A DNA stretch of 64,000 nt, taken from Acridotheres tristis (taxonomy: Eukaryota > Chordata > Aves > Passeriformes > Sturnidae). The position numbers and the translations under genes were made by a program. The notes under the pieces are model-generated. The model had not been told where the DNA came from. It was given only the letters and a program-made list of their open reading frames with translations, and searched no databases. Of the stretch, positions 23,351 through 37,200 are shown piece by piece (within the stretch, counting starts at the first letter, position 1; each line of letters starts with the position of its first letter). The stretch covers positions 6,076,001-6,140,000 of the forward strand of contig CM072884.1 in the NCBI GenBank assembly GCA_037013685.1, in the 5' to 3' direction.

Positions 23351-26300
23351 GTTTCCTCTGGCTTACATTTGATGTAGTCCCCAGAGTGATGTTATTCAAG
23401 TCATCCAATGTCTCCAAGGATTATCACTCTGGATCCCCATGTCCCCCCAGCCATGCATCATATGAAGTTCCTTGTGCAACGCAGACTCCCTTCAATCCCA
23501 ACACAACACCTGGGGAGGGCACGAGCAGGGAAGAGGCAGCAGCAGAGAACAAACAGCAGTTCTGTTTAAAAGCGTTTGGGAGGCATTGCAGAGAAGGGAA
23601 CAGACTGTGTACAGAGAAGAGAAATCCTGAAGCACGGCTTGCCTCCCTTCCCAGACCTGCAGGTCTGCAGCAAGGCAGAGCAGAAGCACAGCAGTGGGGA
23701 AATCAGGACAGGACCAAGTGGCACTACTTCCCTTGGACAGGCAAAGGGACACACCAACAGTCGTTTATACCTGATTTACTAAAAAACACTGTGGTCTAAA
23801 TACCCTGCTGAGGATAATGGGACAGAAAAAAGGAGCCAGAAAAAACTGAGGCATACTCTTAAATAAAATGCAGCTTAAATTAAAAGAGTTGATTTTAGAG
23901 AAAACACATTTCAAAGAAAAAACACACTCAGAGCCTGTCAAAAACATTTTACTTGAAGCTTTTATTTTAATATTATAGACTTCTGAAAGATGGCATTAAG
24001 CCCAAAAAATTTACTATGATTCTTTGCAAATAAATTTTAAATATTTCATTTATAAATCATTCGATGAAGAAATTCAAATGGAGAGGCTTTGTTAAAAACT
24101 TGAATGATTTTTTGTAGATTCTCCTTGAAATAAATTATCTAGCCACCTCTAACTAGCAAACAAAAATAGCTGATATTGGGATGTAAAAAGTGTCTCTACT
24201 TTCTATAATCTTTCTTTGTCTCTATAATAATTTCCTAAAAGTTGCTGATTTAATTGAATTGCTATTAACTCTTTTTTCCACTCAGCTATCCATTTTGTTT
24301 TTCAGTTGAATGCTGGAACATTAGAAGTGGAAGGGCTTTAACAGAGAAAGGTAAATATTAAAGATACTAACAGTGCCACCACATCTTTGGTGTAATGGAT
24401 TTTCAGTTTTGAGTAGCACCATTGCTCCAGAGTCTCTCATTACAAAAATAAATGATGACTCATAACCATTATTATTGTCAAAAGTTTCACAAATTCATCA
24501 TCAGTATAATAACTATAGAAAAAAAATTAATTGTAGCTTCAGCAATCCAGCATTTGTTATATCTTAATAAAAATCAAAATCTAAAAGGTTAGGAATTCTC
24601 TGTTGTCTTTAACAGCTGCCATGAAATTACAGCAAGTGCATTCTGCCTGCCTGTTCTTTATTTATTCTCTGTAAAATAATTATGCATAAAATGTATTCCT
24701 AATTTTCCTGAAATTGATTTTGTGACAAGAAATTAATAATGGCAACTCTGAAACCTTCCCAAAACATGAAAATGTAGACTTTGTAAGATTTCACATATCC
24801 TATATTATATTCTACAACAAAACCTCAAGCTATATCCTAGTTTTAGGAGCAAGCAAAATGGATTAAATATTTCCCCTCTGATAGAATATTATAGGTGTTG
24901 TCCATTAGAGAGCATTCAATATGACACTTATTTTTCAACAAGTGTGTGTTTCCTGTATAAGGTTCACAACAGAAATACAAGAAGCTTTCCAAAACATCCT
25001 TAAAAACATAACATTAAAGGACTTTGGAACCAACACCTAATCTTTAATTTTGCTGTTATCACAGGCACAGTCTAAACTTGGCTATTTGTGATTTTGGCAG
25101 TTATTTCAAAAGCACAGTCAGAAAATTATTTAGGCATTTCAATGGAATCCACATGAGAAAGCACCGCTTATTTTTGCCAGCTGTGATCTTCAAGAAATAT
25201 TGTTCCCATAAACTCCTTTGCTGTGATTATATTGATAAAACATTTACATTCACCTTAACTCCAGGTTGATGCCAACTAATGAAAAATATGTCTTTCAAAT
25301 TTAAGTTATAGTTATAGTAGAAATTAGATATACACTTAAAAATATAACTTAAAAATTTAATGCTTACTGAAGTAAAACTTGAGGAAGAAAATTTTCCAGA
25401 AAAAAACTGTTTTCAAAGCATTTGAAATATACAGTTGAGATGATATCTATTAAACCAGCTACTTTTCAAACGTCAAAGAAATAAAACTAAAGATTGTATC
25501 GGTCTGAAATTAGAACACTACTACTCTTGTCCATCAAAGAGGAAGAACAACTCCACAATTCAGTTTGAGTACTAAGTGATGAAGTGCCCAACACCAGTGG
25601 TTTAACTCAATCCATCTATTTGGTCTCTGCAACTTTATTCCTTCTTTAAAAAACAACAAGGAGAAACAAGGACATACTCTGTGAAGAAATTTTAAAAAGA
25701 CTAAACATGAAAATCTGATGTCCAGCCAATAAACCAGTAACAGATAGGGTTTATACTTTTTTTCTTCTAGAAACCCAGAATAAAACAGAAAAGCAGAGGT
25801 TGTATTTCTTGGGGAAACGAATTTTCCCAGCCAATTCAATTTATTTGTTGAGAAAAATAGTTCTCTTAGTCTTTATTCTAGCCATTGCTCCAATAATTGC
25901 CTCTGCCAGTTCACATAACAAATCACTGGAACGATTCATATCTATATTTTAATAAAAAAAAATCATAAATGAAATGAGGAATCAGGATGTTGACAAGCTT
26001 ACTTGTGAAGAACAAAGAAATTATGCTAAGGCAGGATATGAACTTCATACTCTTTATCATGAATTATACAACAGATTTCATAGGAAATTTAGAAGTAATG
26101 AAGCTTGCTATCATCCCCTTACCTTCAAATGAATACTCTTCTTACTAGCAACCAAACTGCAGTGATGAAAAGTTTGCTAAAAATTTAATTTTTACGCATC
26201 TGTGGTCATAAAAATCATAATGGAACTGTTTTTTAATGTTACCGCACATTTGCTGATACATTTGTTGGATGAGTATTTCTGGTGGTTCTGAGAGTTCACC

Positions 26301-27543
26301 TGCATTTTAAAGAAATTCAAATTCTTCAGTGCCTCAGGTACTCTCTTACATTACTCTCCATTAAACACTTGCACATCCTTTGAGGCAAAGTGACTTTTTC
26401 AATTTTTCAAATTGAAATCCTTGTTCCCCTATGAATCTTGGTCAAATTCAAAGTTAGTTAAAAACCAATTTCATGTCAATAGCCTAAGCTAACCAAACAG
26501 AAACTTTCTAGTTTAAGAGATGCATTGGTAATATAAGCAATTCGTACAAAGCCTCTAAACCTAATCTGTAACATTTCACTTCAGGAACTTGGAAGAAAAA
26601 ACAGAGCATGGAGTTAAAAAAAAATATATATTAGGAAGACACAAAGAATTATTTTGCCCAATAGCAATCAAATTGCTAAGAATGAAGTTAGTAGCAAGAT
26701 TTGAACAGAGGTAAATTAACAATCTTTACACCTTTTCTCGGGTTGTGTCGTGAGTTTTTGTTCCACATATGGTAATTCTACTCAGAAATCACAAGTTCAA
26801 TGTAGCAGGAAATTAGGGAGAAAATTCTAAATACTTTTACTTCTAGTGAAGCAATTATTTCACAATAAGATCTCATTCTGTTCTTGTTTACCTGTTCTAC
26901 AGTGTGGCAGAACATGATGCTGTGATATTGAAAGCAAGCTAAGGATCTCCTCCTCAAACAGATCTTCACCTCCTCTCCAAATTAATTTTTTACCACACTT
27001 GTTAACACAGTAAGTCATCCAGTTCTTAGCAGCTGTATAAATTGCTTGCTCACATCTACATTAATCTTTCAAGTATCTAGCAAGATGTCTCATGTCAAAA
27101 CAATCTGATCATATAATTAAGTCCTGATCAAAAATACTATTGGAAATCACCATAAATATTTTAACTTCCCGAAATATCACATTTGCTTTTCATTTAACAG
27201 ACACATAAAGATTTGAGTAATCATTCTACAGTAAAATAATTACCCTAATTAATATGTGAAGATATTCTGAGTTAAAACCTGCTGTAATTATTCCTCTGTA
27301 TACAAAACATGTGAACAATTTTTGAGACATAAATCAAGAGAATGGAAAGGTTTCCTCATTCTGTAGTTAGTGGCACCAAATCAGAAGTTGTAACAATTTC
27401 TACTTCATTGATTTTTATCTGCAAGAATGTAGAAGTTTTTAGTGAAGATCACCCAAGGCGAACATAGTTGAAAACAGACAGGAGACACTTTTGAGAAAAC
27501 AGAGAATGCGAATTACAAATAGGTTATAAATGGACAAAAAGTT

Positions 27544-27580
27544 AAAAAAAAAAAAAAACAAAACCAAACCCAAAACCAAC
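27544..27580. repeat. A-run plus A/C low-complexity tract
   Basis: Fifteen A residues are followed by AAAACC-like units. It has no coding meaning. It resembles the other A/C tracts of the window. Confidence 0.8.
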
Positions 27581-27982
27581 TACATAAACATAGATGTAAA
27601 CTGAAATCTCATTTGAATGTTGAACACCAGTAAAAAAATTCTGTCACAATCTCTCCTGTAAATCCCACAGAAATCTATACTTCTAATGAGAATGTAACAG
27701 GAATATCAATTCAATATTACATTGCTGTCAAAAATACCCTTCATTTTTTCCCTTTACATTTGGGAGAAACAACTGAAAAAGTCCATATTCAATTAATGAT
27801 TTATGACGTCAGTGTTTTCTTTCTGAATAATAACACAACTACATCATTTAAAAATCTGACTAAAGCAACATAAAAGTTTTCATGCAAATAAAAAAAAAAA
27901 AAAGCTTTCATTAAAAATATTGCTAAACATATTCTATACTTTATTTCTCTAAAACTGAGGCATTACCATTATTTCGTCCCAG

Positions 27983-28077
27983 TTTTTTTGTTTGTTTGGT
28001 GGGGTTTTTTTGTTGTTTGTTTGTTTTTATTGTTTTGGGGGTTTTGTTTTGAATGGTTTTGGGGCTTTTTTGTTTTC
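27983..28077. repeat. T/G-rich low-complexity tract
   Basis: The tract is dominated by TTTG and TTTTGGGG units with very few A or C residues. It lies about 400 bp from an A/C tract of opposite strand composition at 27544-27580, so the two could pair imperfectly. No mobile element body is recognised between them. Confidence 0.85.
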
Positions 28078-29115
28078 TTGATTAAGCAGCAAAGATCTTT
28101 TAGAGCTGTGTATAGAAGGTCAGGGCAGCCATCACTCAGATGCTAAACTTGTCATTCCAGGAACACATGTGGTGTGATCTCAGTAAAACTAGTCTTGCTT
28201 ATCAGGAATGATTTGAAAGAAGAAATGTAGTTTCTTAGTTCATCATTCAATTATTTCTATTTTTTACTAATTTGTCTCTCTATAGCTGGTAAAAATTATA
28301 CAATGTCAAACTACCCTAGTGGTGTAATAGCTTATATTAAGAACAAAGATTATATCAGCTCAAAATTGCTTTTCTTCTTCCAAATGTTTCAAAACAATAC
28401 GTGTCTCAGGAGAAAATGTTCCTTTACACTGGCCTAATTTCATATAGGATACTAGTGTTCATATATTTTAGATAAATTAACAGAAAGAATCATTATAGCT
28501 TTAAGGTTTTATGAGAAAATGATAGCATTTAAAAATTATCATCTTCAAATAGCCAGATTATTAATGGAAGTGCTATGAATTGGCTATGAAAAAAGCATCA
28601 GGCAGGCAATTAAAGATAGATGCACAGCATTTAATGAAAGGCAAGAAGCAGGAAAGGCTCCAAGCAGCATTAATCAAAGTCCTTTCCTGTGTCCTATAAG
28701 TTCTGGAGGGAGTCAAAGTTTTTCTGCAGGACAGGAAAAGTTTCACATGGGAATGAGGCAACCCCAGCCTGTTTAAGATGTTTGACAATACCAGTTTGAT
28801 AACCCATGTTTGACTCACCTGTAGAGCAACAGAAAGTTTGGAGCTAAAGGATGCAAGACTTTTTTTTTAATACTTTTTTTATATGATCTCATTGTCCTTT
28901 GCACAGCACTTCAGGGGAAAAGCCCCAGCAAGTCAGCTGACAAATCACCACATCCAAATAAAGGGTTTGCTATTCATGTATTTCTACAGACATTGTTTTT
29001 GAGGTTGGATAAATTGTTAAGATCACAAGAAAGGAAGGAAGTACCAAAAAACATTGAAATATATTATTATGAGAGCCTAGTTTATTTGTGCTGAAAATTT
29101 GTCTAGAAAGTAAAA

Positions 29116-29130
29116 CAACAACAACAACAA
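29116..29130. repeat. (CAA)5 microsatellite
   Basis: Five perfect CAA units sit within an A-rich context. Confidence 0.85.
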
Positions 29131-32100
29131 AAATATAATACTGGTTGGCCATTGTAAAAATAAAGCAGTTTTAAAAGTTCTACTATCACTTCTCTTTATT
29201 CAACATAATTTTAATGATTACAAACATTGACATTTATTTTACCATATAGAGAAGTAGCATCTGTTACTTCCTAAGTATGAGAAGAAAGGAATCTAGGATT
29301 GAACAATAGCTGAGAAAATGAAAGATGATTACCCTTCATGGGTGACATGTTTGATTTATTCCACTGAGATTTATTTCCTTTGATCATAAATTATACTGTT
29401 TGAATCAATATTTTGAGTACTAAGTATAGGAGGGGACACCTGGGAAAACCTACTAAGAGAGTTGGCAAAGAGCTACAACTCAGTGAATGACATGAATTAC
29501 TGCATTTATCATTATTTCATTGGGTGAGCTGTTACTTTGATAGACTCTGATCTCTTGTACTGTTTCTGACCTCTTCCTCCCAACAGGAAGCATGTAACAG
29601 GCATCTCAGAGAATGTTTGTGCAAGAATCCTTTTTTCTTGAGTTGTTGTATCTTTGTCATTATAGAAGTCAATATTATCAAAGCAAATATATGAAAATCT
29701 AGTTTTAAAAAGATTTATCAGATACTTTCCATTCAGAGAAACAAAACCAAATACACTGAGCTTTAAATTTGCCTCTCTCATGCAACAAAACTCTATTATA
29801 AATTACACATGACAGCTGAACACCCAAAAGAATCTCTGTGGGTGCATGACAGCTGAGTTACATATTAGCCAAATATGATAGAATTAATTGTCACTTTATA
29901 TTACTTTCAATAAAACTGATGAATAGATTAAATAAAACAAAAATGCAAAATCTTTGTGAAGTTTCCATTTACATTTGTCGCTGCTTTAGCATTGGCTAAA
30001 TTGCCAGTGCACCCACTAGAATGATTAACTCATTTCCTGCTGTGAGATAGGATTAGGAGAAAAGCAAAACAGGCTCAAATTTTAAAGGGTACAAAGAAAA
30101 AAAAAAACAACTTTATTACTAGAAACTATAATGTTGGTTCAGCAAGAACACAACCAGTTAAAAGTGAAAGTGTTATCTCATTACTGTGTCATCCTAACAA
30201 AACAGCAAATCCCTACAAGGCAAAGGAAAACACAGCCTGATGATCAACAGGGATTCTGAAGTAATTCAAGGAACTTGGTTACTTCAGGTCCAAGAAACTC
30301 TTCAGTGGTGAGGTGGAAGATTTACCTGAAGATTATAAAAAGCATGTGCTGTAATAGAAGAAAAGCAGGTGCCAGATTTTGGCAACTCATTAGAGAAATG
30401 TACACTAAAACATGTTAGATTTGGAGCTGAAAGAACTAAGACTGATTTAGAACATTTTATAGAAGAAATAAAAGGACGTGTTTTGCTAAAATATGGAGCA
30501 GCATGAAAATGTTCTAATTACCCTAACAGTGAAAGGAAAAGGTGCTATTGAGACTATTTTGTAAAATATTTTTGCCATTGTATATTTCTTACCCTTGAAA
30601 TGATGATTGCCACAGAAAAATCCTAAGAGCTTTTCAGGCCCTAACAAACTCTTTGAGAACTTTCACTAGCAAATATCTGGAGGTAACACAAATGACATGA
30701 TAAAAAAGAATCATTGAAAGTTCTGAAAGCCCTATGCTTCCCAAGTTCTTACTGAGTTTTTGTGTCATAGAAATGCTTAAGCTGGTACTGACATAAAATG
30801 TTTTAGTGGTAAAATTAATATATTAGTAACAATAAAATGTGAAATGCCTGATTTTTGTCAGAAATAACTTTCACATTGAACAGTTTTTAGACTTGAGCAG
30901 AGGCACTAAGAAATCTTACAACCTTTCTAAGGTGCCTTTCTAACGATGTTTATTTGAGGTACAGAGGTTTCAGTAAGAAAAAAACCCCAGCTAATTAGAC
31001 TGCATAAAAATAAATTTCTTAAATTAATAAACTGTAATCTTTATCATGGCCTCTCCAGTGATACAAATAGAAATGCAGGCACCAGTGACAGTCTACAATA
31101 TTGTCACAAGATGAGAAGTTCTGCCAGAGAACCAGAAAGAGTCTGAATTTGTTTTGTAATCTCCATACACCTGCCAAAATGGCTAGACAGGAGCTAATTT
31201 TAACTGCTTAGATATGTAACAGCTGGACAGGTCATACTAACTTCTGACTAGCAATACATCACTGATTTTGGTATTGTCCCCATTATACTGAAAGCCTGAA
31301 TGATGATTTCGATATGGAAATGCATTCAAAAGAGAAATCTGTCTCAATGGCACAAGAGGTACACATATGTATGAGGAAAAAGTTTATAACAAATTATATA
31401 TTTTAAGGAGGCTCCTAGAACTAGGAATTTCAATATATTTAGTTTTACACAGAAGTGTAATCTGTATATAGAAAACGAATAACCCCTAGCACTGCCTCCA
31501 AACAAGTATAGTTAGACAGAGTATTTTACAGACAGAAGAAAAATAAAGGAACTATAATAGAAATTGGTGAAAAAATAGGCAAGATATTTGTGGATACATA
31601 TCCATGCTACACACAGCACACTTTTAATCAGGCAGTTAAAGTTTGGAATTGAGCATACTGAAACAGGAACTAGCATTTCTTCAAACAAGAAATTTCAAGT
31701 TCAATAGGCTGGCACTTGCACCAGTCACGACAAAATTACTGAATCTGATCTGGATTCTCAAGGTAAGAGTCAGCCTTGAATATTCTTTATTGGTGGCTTA
31801 CTGGCTGTCCACTACCATGTGCAGCAAAAATGTACAAAGCCCTTTAATTTTGCCATCTTTTGACCAACACTGAGCAGATATTTATTCTACATGGTATTCC
31901 TTGAAGAACACATAACACTATCTAAACTCAAATGCAAACCTACATAGGAAAACAACTTTCAAATTACACGTATGTCAAAATGTACGATTTTCAAGGAAAG
32001 GTAAAGGAAACCTCTTTTTTAGCATGTATGTGTCTCAAAATGTTTGCTTTTTGGACTCAAAGGTGCCTGATACACAAATAGTTGTGAGAACAGTTGTTCA

Positions 32101-34204
32101 ATTCTTTGCCCTTTCTTTGTTGGAGGGCAAAAAGAGATGGACTTGGTTTGCAATAGAAGATTCCCTTTTGACTGTCTGGAAGACATGAGAAGGAAAATTT
32201 ATAAAACAACTAAAGCAATCAAAGAGAGGATCTCAACACACTGCACAATCTCTCTTACTGAATGCTCTTGACAACCAATATAGAGGTTCCATGTTTATGT
32301 AGGGGGTTAAGATAAGTAAACACATAATCCCCATCCAACCCTTTCTTTTTGCGATTCAGGAAGAATATCCACATTCAGAATAAAAAAAAAACAAATAACA
32401 AACTCGAATAATAGCAACAGACTTAAACCAAATACCAGTAACATTTGTTCTTAGAAAGACAAATTTTAATTAGTCTTCTATCTATATATCAGAATTAAAA
32501 TACATAGTAAACTAACTTTGCCATTACAGTGGAAAACGCAGGTGGAGAATGCACAAAACATTCCTTTTGTTTTTACTGACTTATTTTGCACTTTACTTTT
32601 TTTTCCCCAACTGACTTATCCACATTGGCACTGCATTAGAATTCCTTCTGCGTTTCAATTGCTCCATAGTGTGCTTATTTCTCACCTTGTTGTTTACAGC
32701 ACACAAAAAGCTGAGGCAGGTGTTGCACATAAGGCTGACACTCTGTCAGCCATAAGCTGCTCTCTGGTCAGCAGCTGGTTTTATATATGCATGAGGTGAA
32801 GTATTACTGTTAGAAGAGCTTTCCGAAGAGATTCAGAAGTAAATTAAAGAAGCTACCCAGCTGGTGATTTTAATGAATAGATAAAAATAATGAGAAAAGG
32901 AAAACAAAATAAAAAATCATCAGACACAGAACATGATTTCACTGGAGGTATTTTCTGATTTTCTAAAGTACATAAAGTAAGCATTTTTAAGGTGAAAAAA
33001 CAAACTAGTGTCCAGCATGAACTTAAAAGTAATTTACTGCTCCTGTGATCTAAAACAGAACATACTGTAGTGCTCTTACATCCACACTGGTGTGGAAGAA
33101 TATTAAAAAAAAAATCTCCCACATGCCTGCAGGTGATCGTCCTAGAATACAAACTGTGTTCCACCAACAAATTTATCAGAAATTTAATTAAAACAAGTCA
33201 AATGTGCAAAATTAAAAAGAAGAAATACAAAATCTATCCAAGCTCCCCTTCACCAAATTAAAGAAAAAAAGGACTGACTTGCATTTCTTACTATTTCCTG
33301 TGTAAGAAGAGCATGGATTATTTTTTCATCTACAGAATTCTAAAGGCAGCTAAGTAAGCCTGCTTCCCTGTGTGAAGCCACACCAAAAAATACTCTTTAA
33401 ATTTCCCAGTGTAAGAAAGATACTGTCATACTGGAATGACCATCAGTGCTGGGCCACCAAACTGACCCTGATCGTGACCCAATCCACCCGACCTAATGAG
33501 ATGCTGGGAGCAGGCACTTGGACTTCATGGCCATTGGGAGATCCTTCCAAATTGAATTACGACTCTACCATTCTCCTAAAAAAAAAACCCCACTCAAATA
33601 CAATTTACCAGAGGGTTCCAATTCACTAAGGATTTAAACAAAGTTTCTCTCTCCAAAGAAAACAACTGTATTCCCAGAGAATTATTTTTTCTTACTAAAT
33701 CTCCTTCCTGTGACATAGAAATTTCTATATCCATGCAACACCCACTGGAAGAGAGGTTCAACACATGCCCTGCTTAGACAGGAGCTGATTTTATACCTGA
33801 GATATTTGTGATATCACTGACCAGTTTGTGCTTTCAAACAGAATCCAAAAAATGATTCCTTTCTCCTCAGCCACAGTCAGATACTACAATTTTTGTGCCT
33901 TGGCTGTTTTCATGGCATTCTGGGCACTATTTCAAAGACCTCTAACCTTTTTGTCTAACAATTATGAATCTTCTGGCTCGTGCATTCCCAGACTGTTTTA
34001 AAAACAAGCACCCATTCAAACCACACCACATCACTAACTTAAAGAAAATAACTTTTCCATAATGGAGTCAGTGAAAGTCTCCAGGATTAGTATAGGATTG
34101 ATCAAACAAGTGAATCAGCTTATTTTAGATCCAAATGGATAGCATGGGAAAAATTCTGTGTTCTTCCTCTAGCATATACTATGCTGTTTCATACACTTAT
34201 GCAT

Positions 34205-34224
34205 TATATATATATATATATATA
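34205..34224. repeat. (TA)10 microsatellite
   Basis: Ten uninterrupted TA units form a short AT dinucleotide repeat, likely polymorphic. Confidence 0.9.
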
Positions 34225-37200
34225 AAGGTTTACTAAAATAACTTCTATATAGCTATATTTTTTCCATTTTGCATCTATATGTGGCACTCTTAGATAACAG
34301 TCACCGGCTGGACAGGAGATTATTTCTTCAGCGTTTTGAAAGCACATAAAACCCTTTTTCTTAGGAACTAATCTCCCTCAGAAAAGAGGGACACTTTCTG
34401 AGAAAAATACAAAATATCCTTTTTACTTTTAATATTTGTCTTGCACTTCTATTGCTCCCTGTACTGTTGGCACATTTCTCTGGATTCCCAATTTGAAGAA
34501 AATAATTTTCAGGAAAAATTTACATACTCCCCACCCCCCCAAACTTTGCAAGATCCTCGCTTATATCTGAGATTGCCATTTCAAGACTGAGAACTGCTCA
34601 TTGAACTAGAGATAAAAATCTTTTCAGACTTCTCTACCAGTCATGGAACAGCTTTGCTTTGCTTTCCCCAGAAAAGGCAAAGGAGACAGATAATTCATGT
34701 GGCAGCTGGTCTCCCTGTGGGCACTGTGCTGTACAGACACTTTATTATCAGGTTAAATGGATATATTTAGCTTTTACATAATGAAAATTGCCATTTCAGA
34801 AATAACCACTCTCTATTAATATTTTATTTAATAAAACCCTTAAAAGAAAAACAAAATATGGAAAAAAAGGACAAAGTCTGAGCACCATACTTGAAAAAAA
34901 TAAAAGCACAAATTTCTAACAAATCTCCATTTTCCTGACACAGTATTAGAGGTATGCATGATGATTCTAAAATTACTCTTTTTTTTAGATATATTTATTC
35001 TTATTAATCTGTATTTGCCTCTGCCCACACTAGGCTTGTTTCCTAGTCCCAACTCTGCCATCCCCCAGTACCACTGCCATCCCTCACCATCTGCAGAAAT
35101 AGAAACTTTCCTAAACAAAGATGAAAGAAACTATATTAGATGGACTAGAACAACCTCCAACCCCCCTCCCCCCCACAGGTAATTTTGAAGCTTAAAAAGA
35201 AAATGTAGATTTTTATTTTTTTCCCCTATTTACAAGGTACTTGTCCATTTTCAAGAGCTGAAATTGTAGAGTAGGCCAGGTTAGTAATATCTGCTACATT
35301 TTTGATATGCTATAATTTGCCAAAGTTTATTACTTGCTCAATAACAGTTTTCACCTGCAACAGTTCCACTGGTTTTTAAGCACATTGTGGATCCAACAAT
35401 ACACAAATTCTGAACCCTGTACACGGTAGCTGGGCTCAGCATAACTGCAGCAAGAAAAAAGACACAGGAGAATTAAATCTAAAACTTCAAAACAGTGTTC
35501 TGAATCCAAAATGCACTTGATACACATGATGGGATGGCTGACACTTGCAATTATATGAATATCTGCTGGCAACTATTATTTTAAGCTTTTTTCAAAAGAA
35601 AGAATAATACATTTTAAAATGCTGTGGAAGTGATGATTAGTGCAAAACAGGAAACAACACTTACTGGGGAAGAAAAGGCTTTGATGTGTTAAAATTAAAA
35701 ACTTTTAAATTTGCCACATTTTTGTTTTGATGTAAGTCAACATATTGGTTATTGTCGTTTTATAATGACGGTATGTGATATTCTAATAACTTCACACTAA
35801 ATTTCTTTGATCTTGTTGAAAGAAATTATATAATAGGTAATTTGCTGAGCAAGCTCAAAATTTGTATACAGGGCCATATATCTCTTGCCAGATTGCTTTT
35901 CAGTACCAAACATACTTTTAATGCTGGTTTTGTGATTTTCAATTCTCTTTAAAGGCTAGAGAACTACCAGGATCTTCTAATATGATCACATTGAAAATTC
36001 TTTGAGATACTTATGTTGTTGAAATATATTCTGTCATTCTTCCATTAAAAGAGATCCATCCACTGAATAAAATCTTCATTTCAATTTCAACAATACAAGC
36101 TTTGGGTTGTGGCTATTACAGACAACAGATTGAAGCAAACACTTTATCTCTGTGTTGCTATTTTTTTCCTTCTCATTGCACTGCCCTCTCAAAGTACTCT
36201 GTCAGCAAAATAAGTCATGTCAAATTGGGATTGCCTGGTGAAGATGATTCAAGAAAGAAGATTCAAAGTGATACTCTCTTTTTGAGTGATGACATCATGC
36301 ACCACAAATTGCAAATTCACCTCCTGGAGCAGCTGTTTAAATTATGTTTATTTTGCAATTAATGGAAAAGTACAATTTACCAGTCATTATTAAGAACTTT
36401 CAAATGCAGTGAGACTACTAAGTTTTCATTTCCATTTCTAACTGCTTGCAATTTTTGTTTTGTAATTTTTTTTTTTTTAAGAGAGTTACTGAAATCGTCT
36501 CTACGTTATTGGTATGTAATCTTCTTTATGTTGTTATTGTCTTTGTATGCAGAATTCTACATATTTTACATGCACATAACATACACTATACGGGTGTTTT
36601 TTAGAGTAGAGATTTTCATTTAGGAAAATCCCTCCTTTCCTGGAACTAAGTAGATGGAAAAATAGGTAAAGGTTTTTCCCACAATCATTATATGGAAGAG
36701 GTGGGTCAACAAACCATCACAAACTAGTAATATTAAACAGTACTTTTAAAAGAATCCGATTATTCCTTTTGAAATACTGCTGTTAGATAACCTGATATTT
36801 ACTTTTAGATTCATCTATTCATAGTCATTATACATTTACAAATTTAGAACTTGCTTTATCTAAAAGCAATGATCATGCTAGAAGTTGCATTAAAAATGGG
36901 ATCAAGCATAACTCTCAAACTAAAATGGGAACCATTTTTTACTTTGTAATTCTGCTCATTTTACACAATTTTTCTGTAATCTTTGTGCTGTTCTCAAAAG
37001 ATGCAAATGAGTGTTTTAATACCATGGACTGCACAGGGTCTTATTTGCTTCTGCTGCATTGCAGGAGGAAAACTAAGCTCTTCAGTGATGATCTGCACTT
37101 TTTTTTTTTCCCCAGAGAAACCAAATAAAAATAAAAAAAACCCCTTTGGATTTAGACTTTCTGACTTTCAACTGTCAACAAGTTCTTAATATTAAGAGCA

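Larger units (their letters stand above)
23351..34204. other. Unassigned, repeat-poor AT-rich non-coding DNA
   Basis: No gene is recognised in nearly 11 kb. The open frame at 23347-23799 (150 codons) starts at the CR1 edge and runs through a GC-richer patch at about 23440-23760 of unknown nature. Tracts at 27544-27580 (A/C) and 27983-28077 (T/G) are low complexity, and (CAA)5 lies at 29116-29130. Several segments (for example 24600-24760 and 25070-25270) are non-repetitive and could be conserved non-coding DNA, but this cannot be shown here. Confidence 0.55.

Noticed and set aside
23347..23799. 150-codon open frame next to the CR1
   Set aside because: It begins at the CR1 edge, overlaps frames on the opposite strand over the same GC-richer patch, and shows no family resemblance.
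25297..25358. Inverted repeat around TTAAGTTATA / TATAACTTAA
   Set aside because: It is AT-only with a 32-base loop and a 2-base bulge, typical of random AT-rich DNA, and gives no miRNA-like hairpin.
35139..35177. Possible plus-strand CR1 end (GATGGACTAGAACAACCTCC)
   Set aside because: The match to the CR1 GGACTAGATGA-CTCC region is short and surrounded by C-rich low-complexity sequence. No terminal ATTCT repeats follow.
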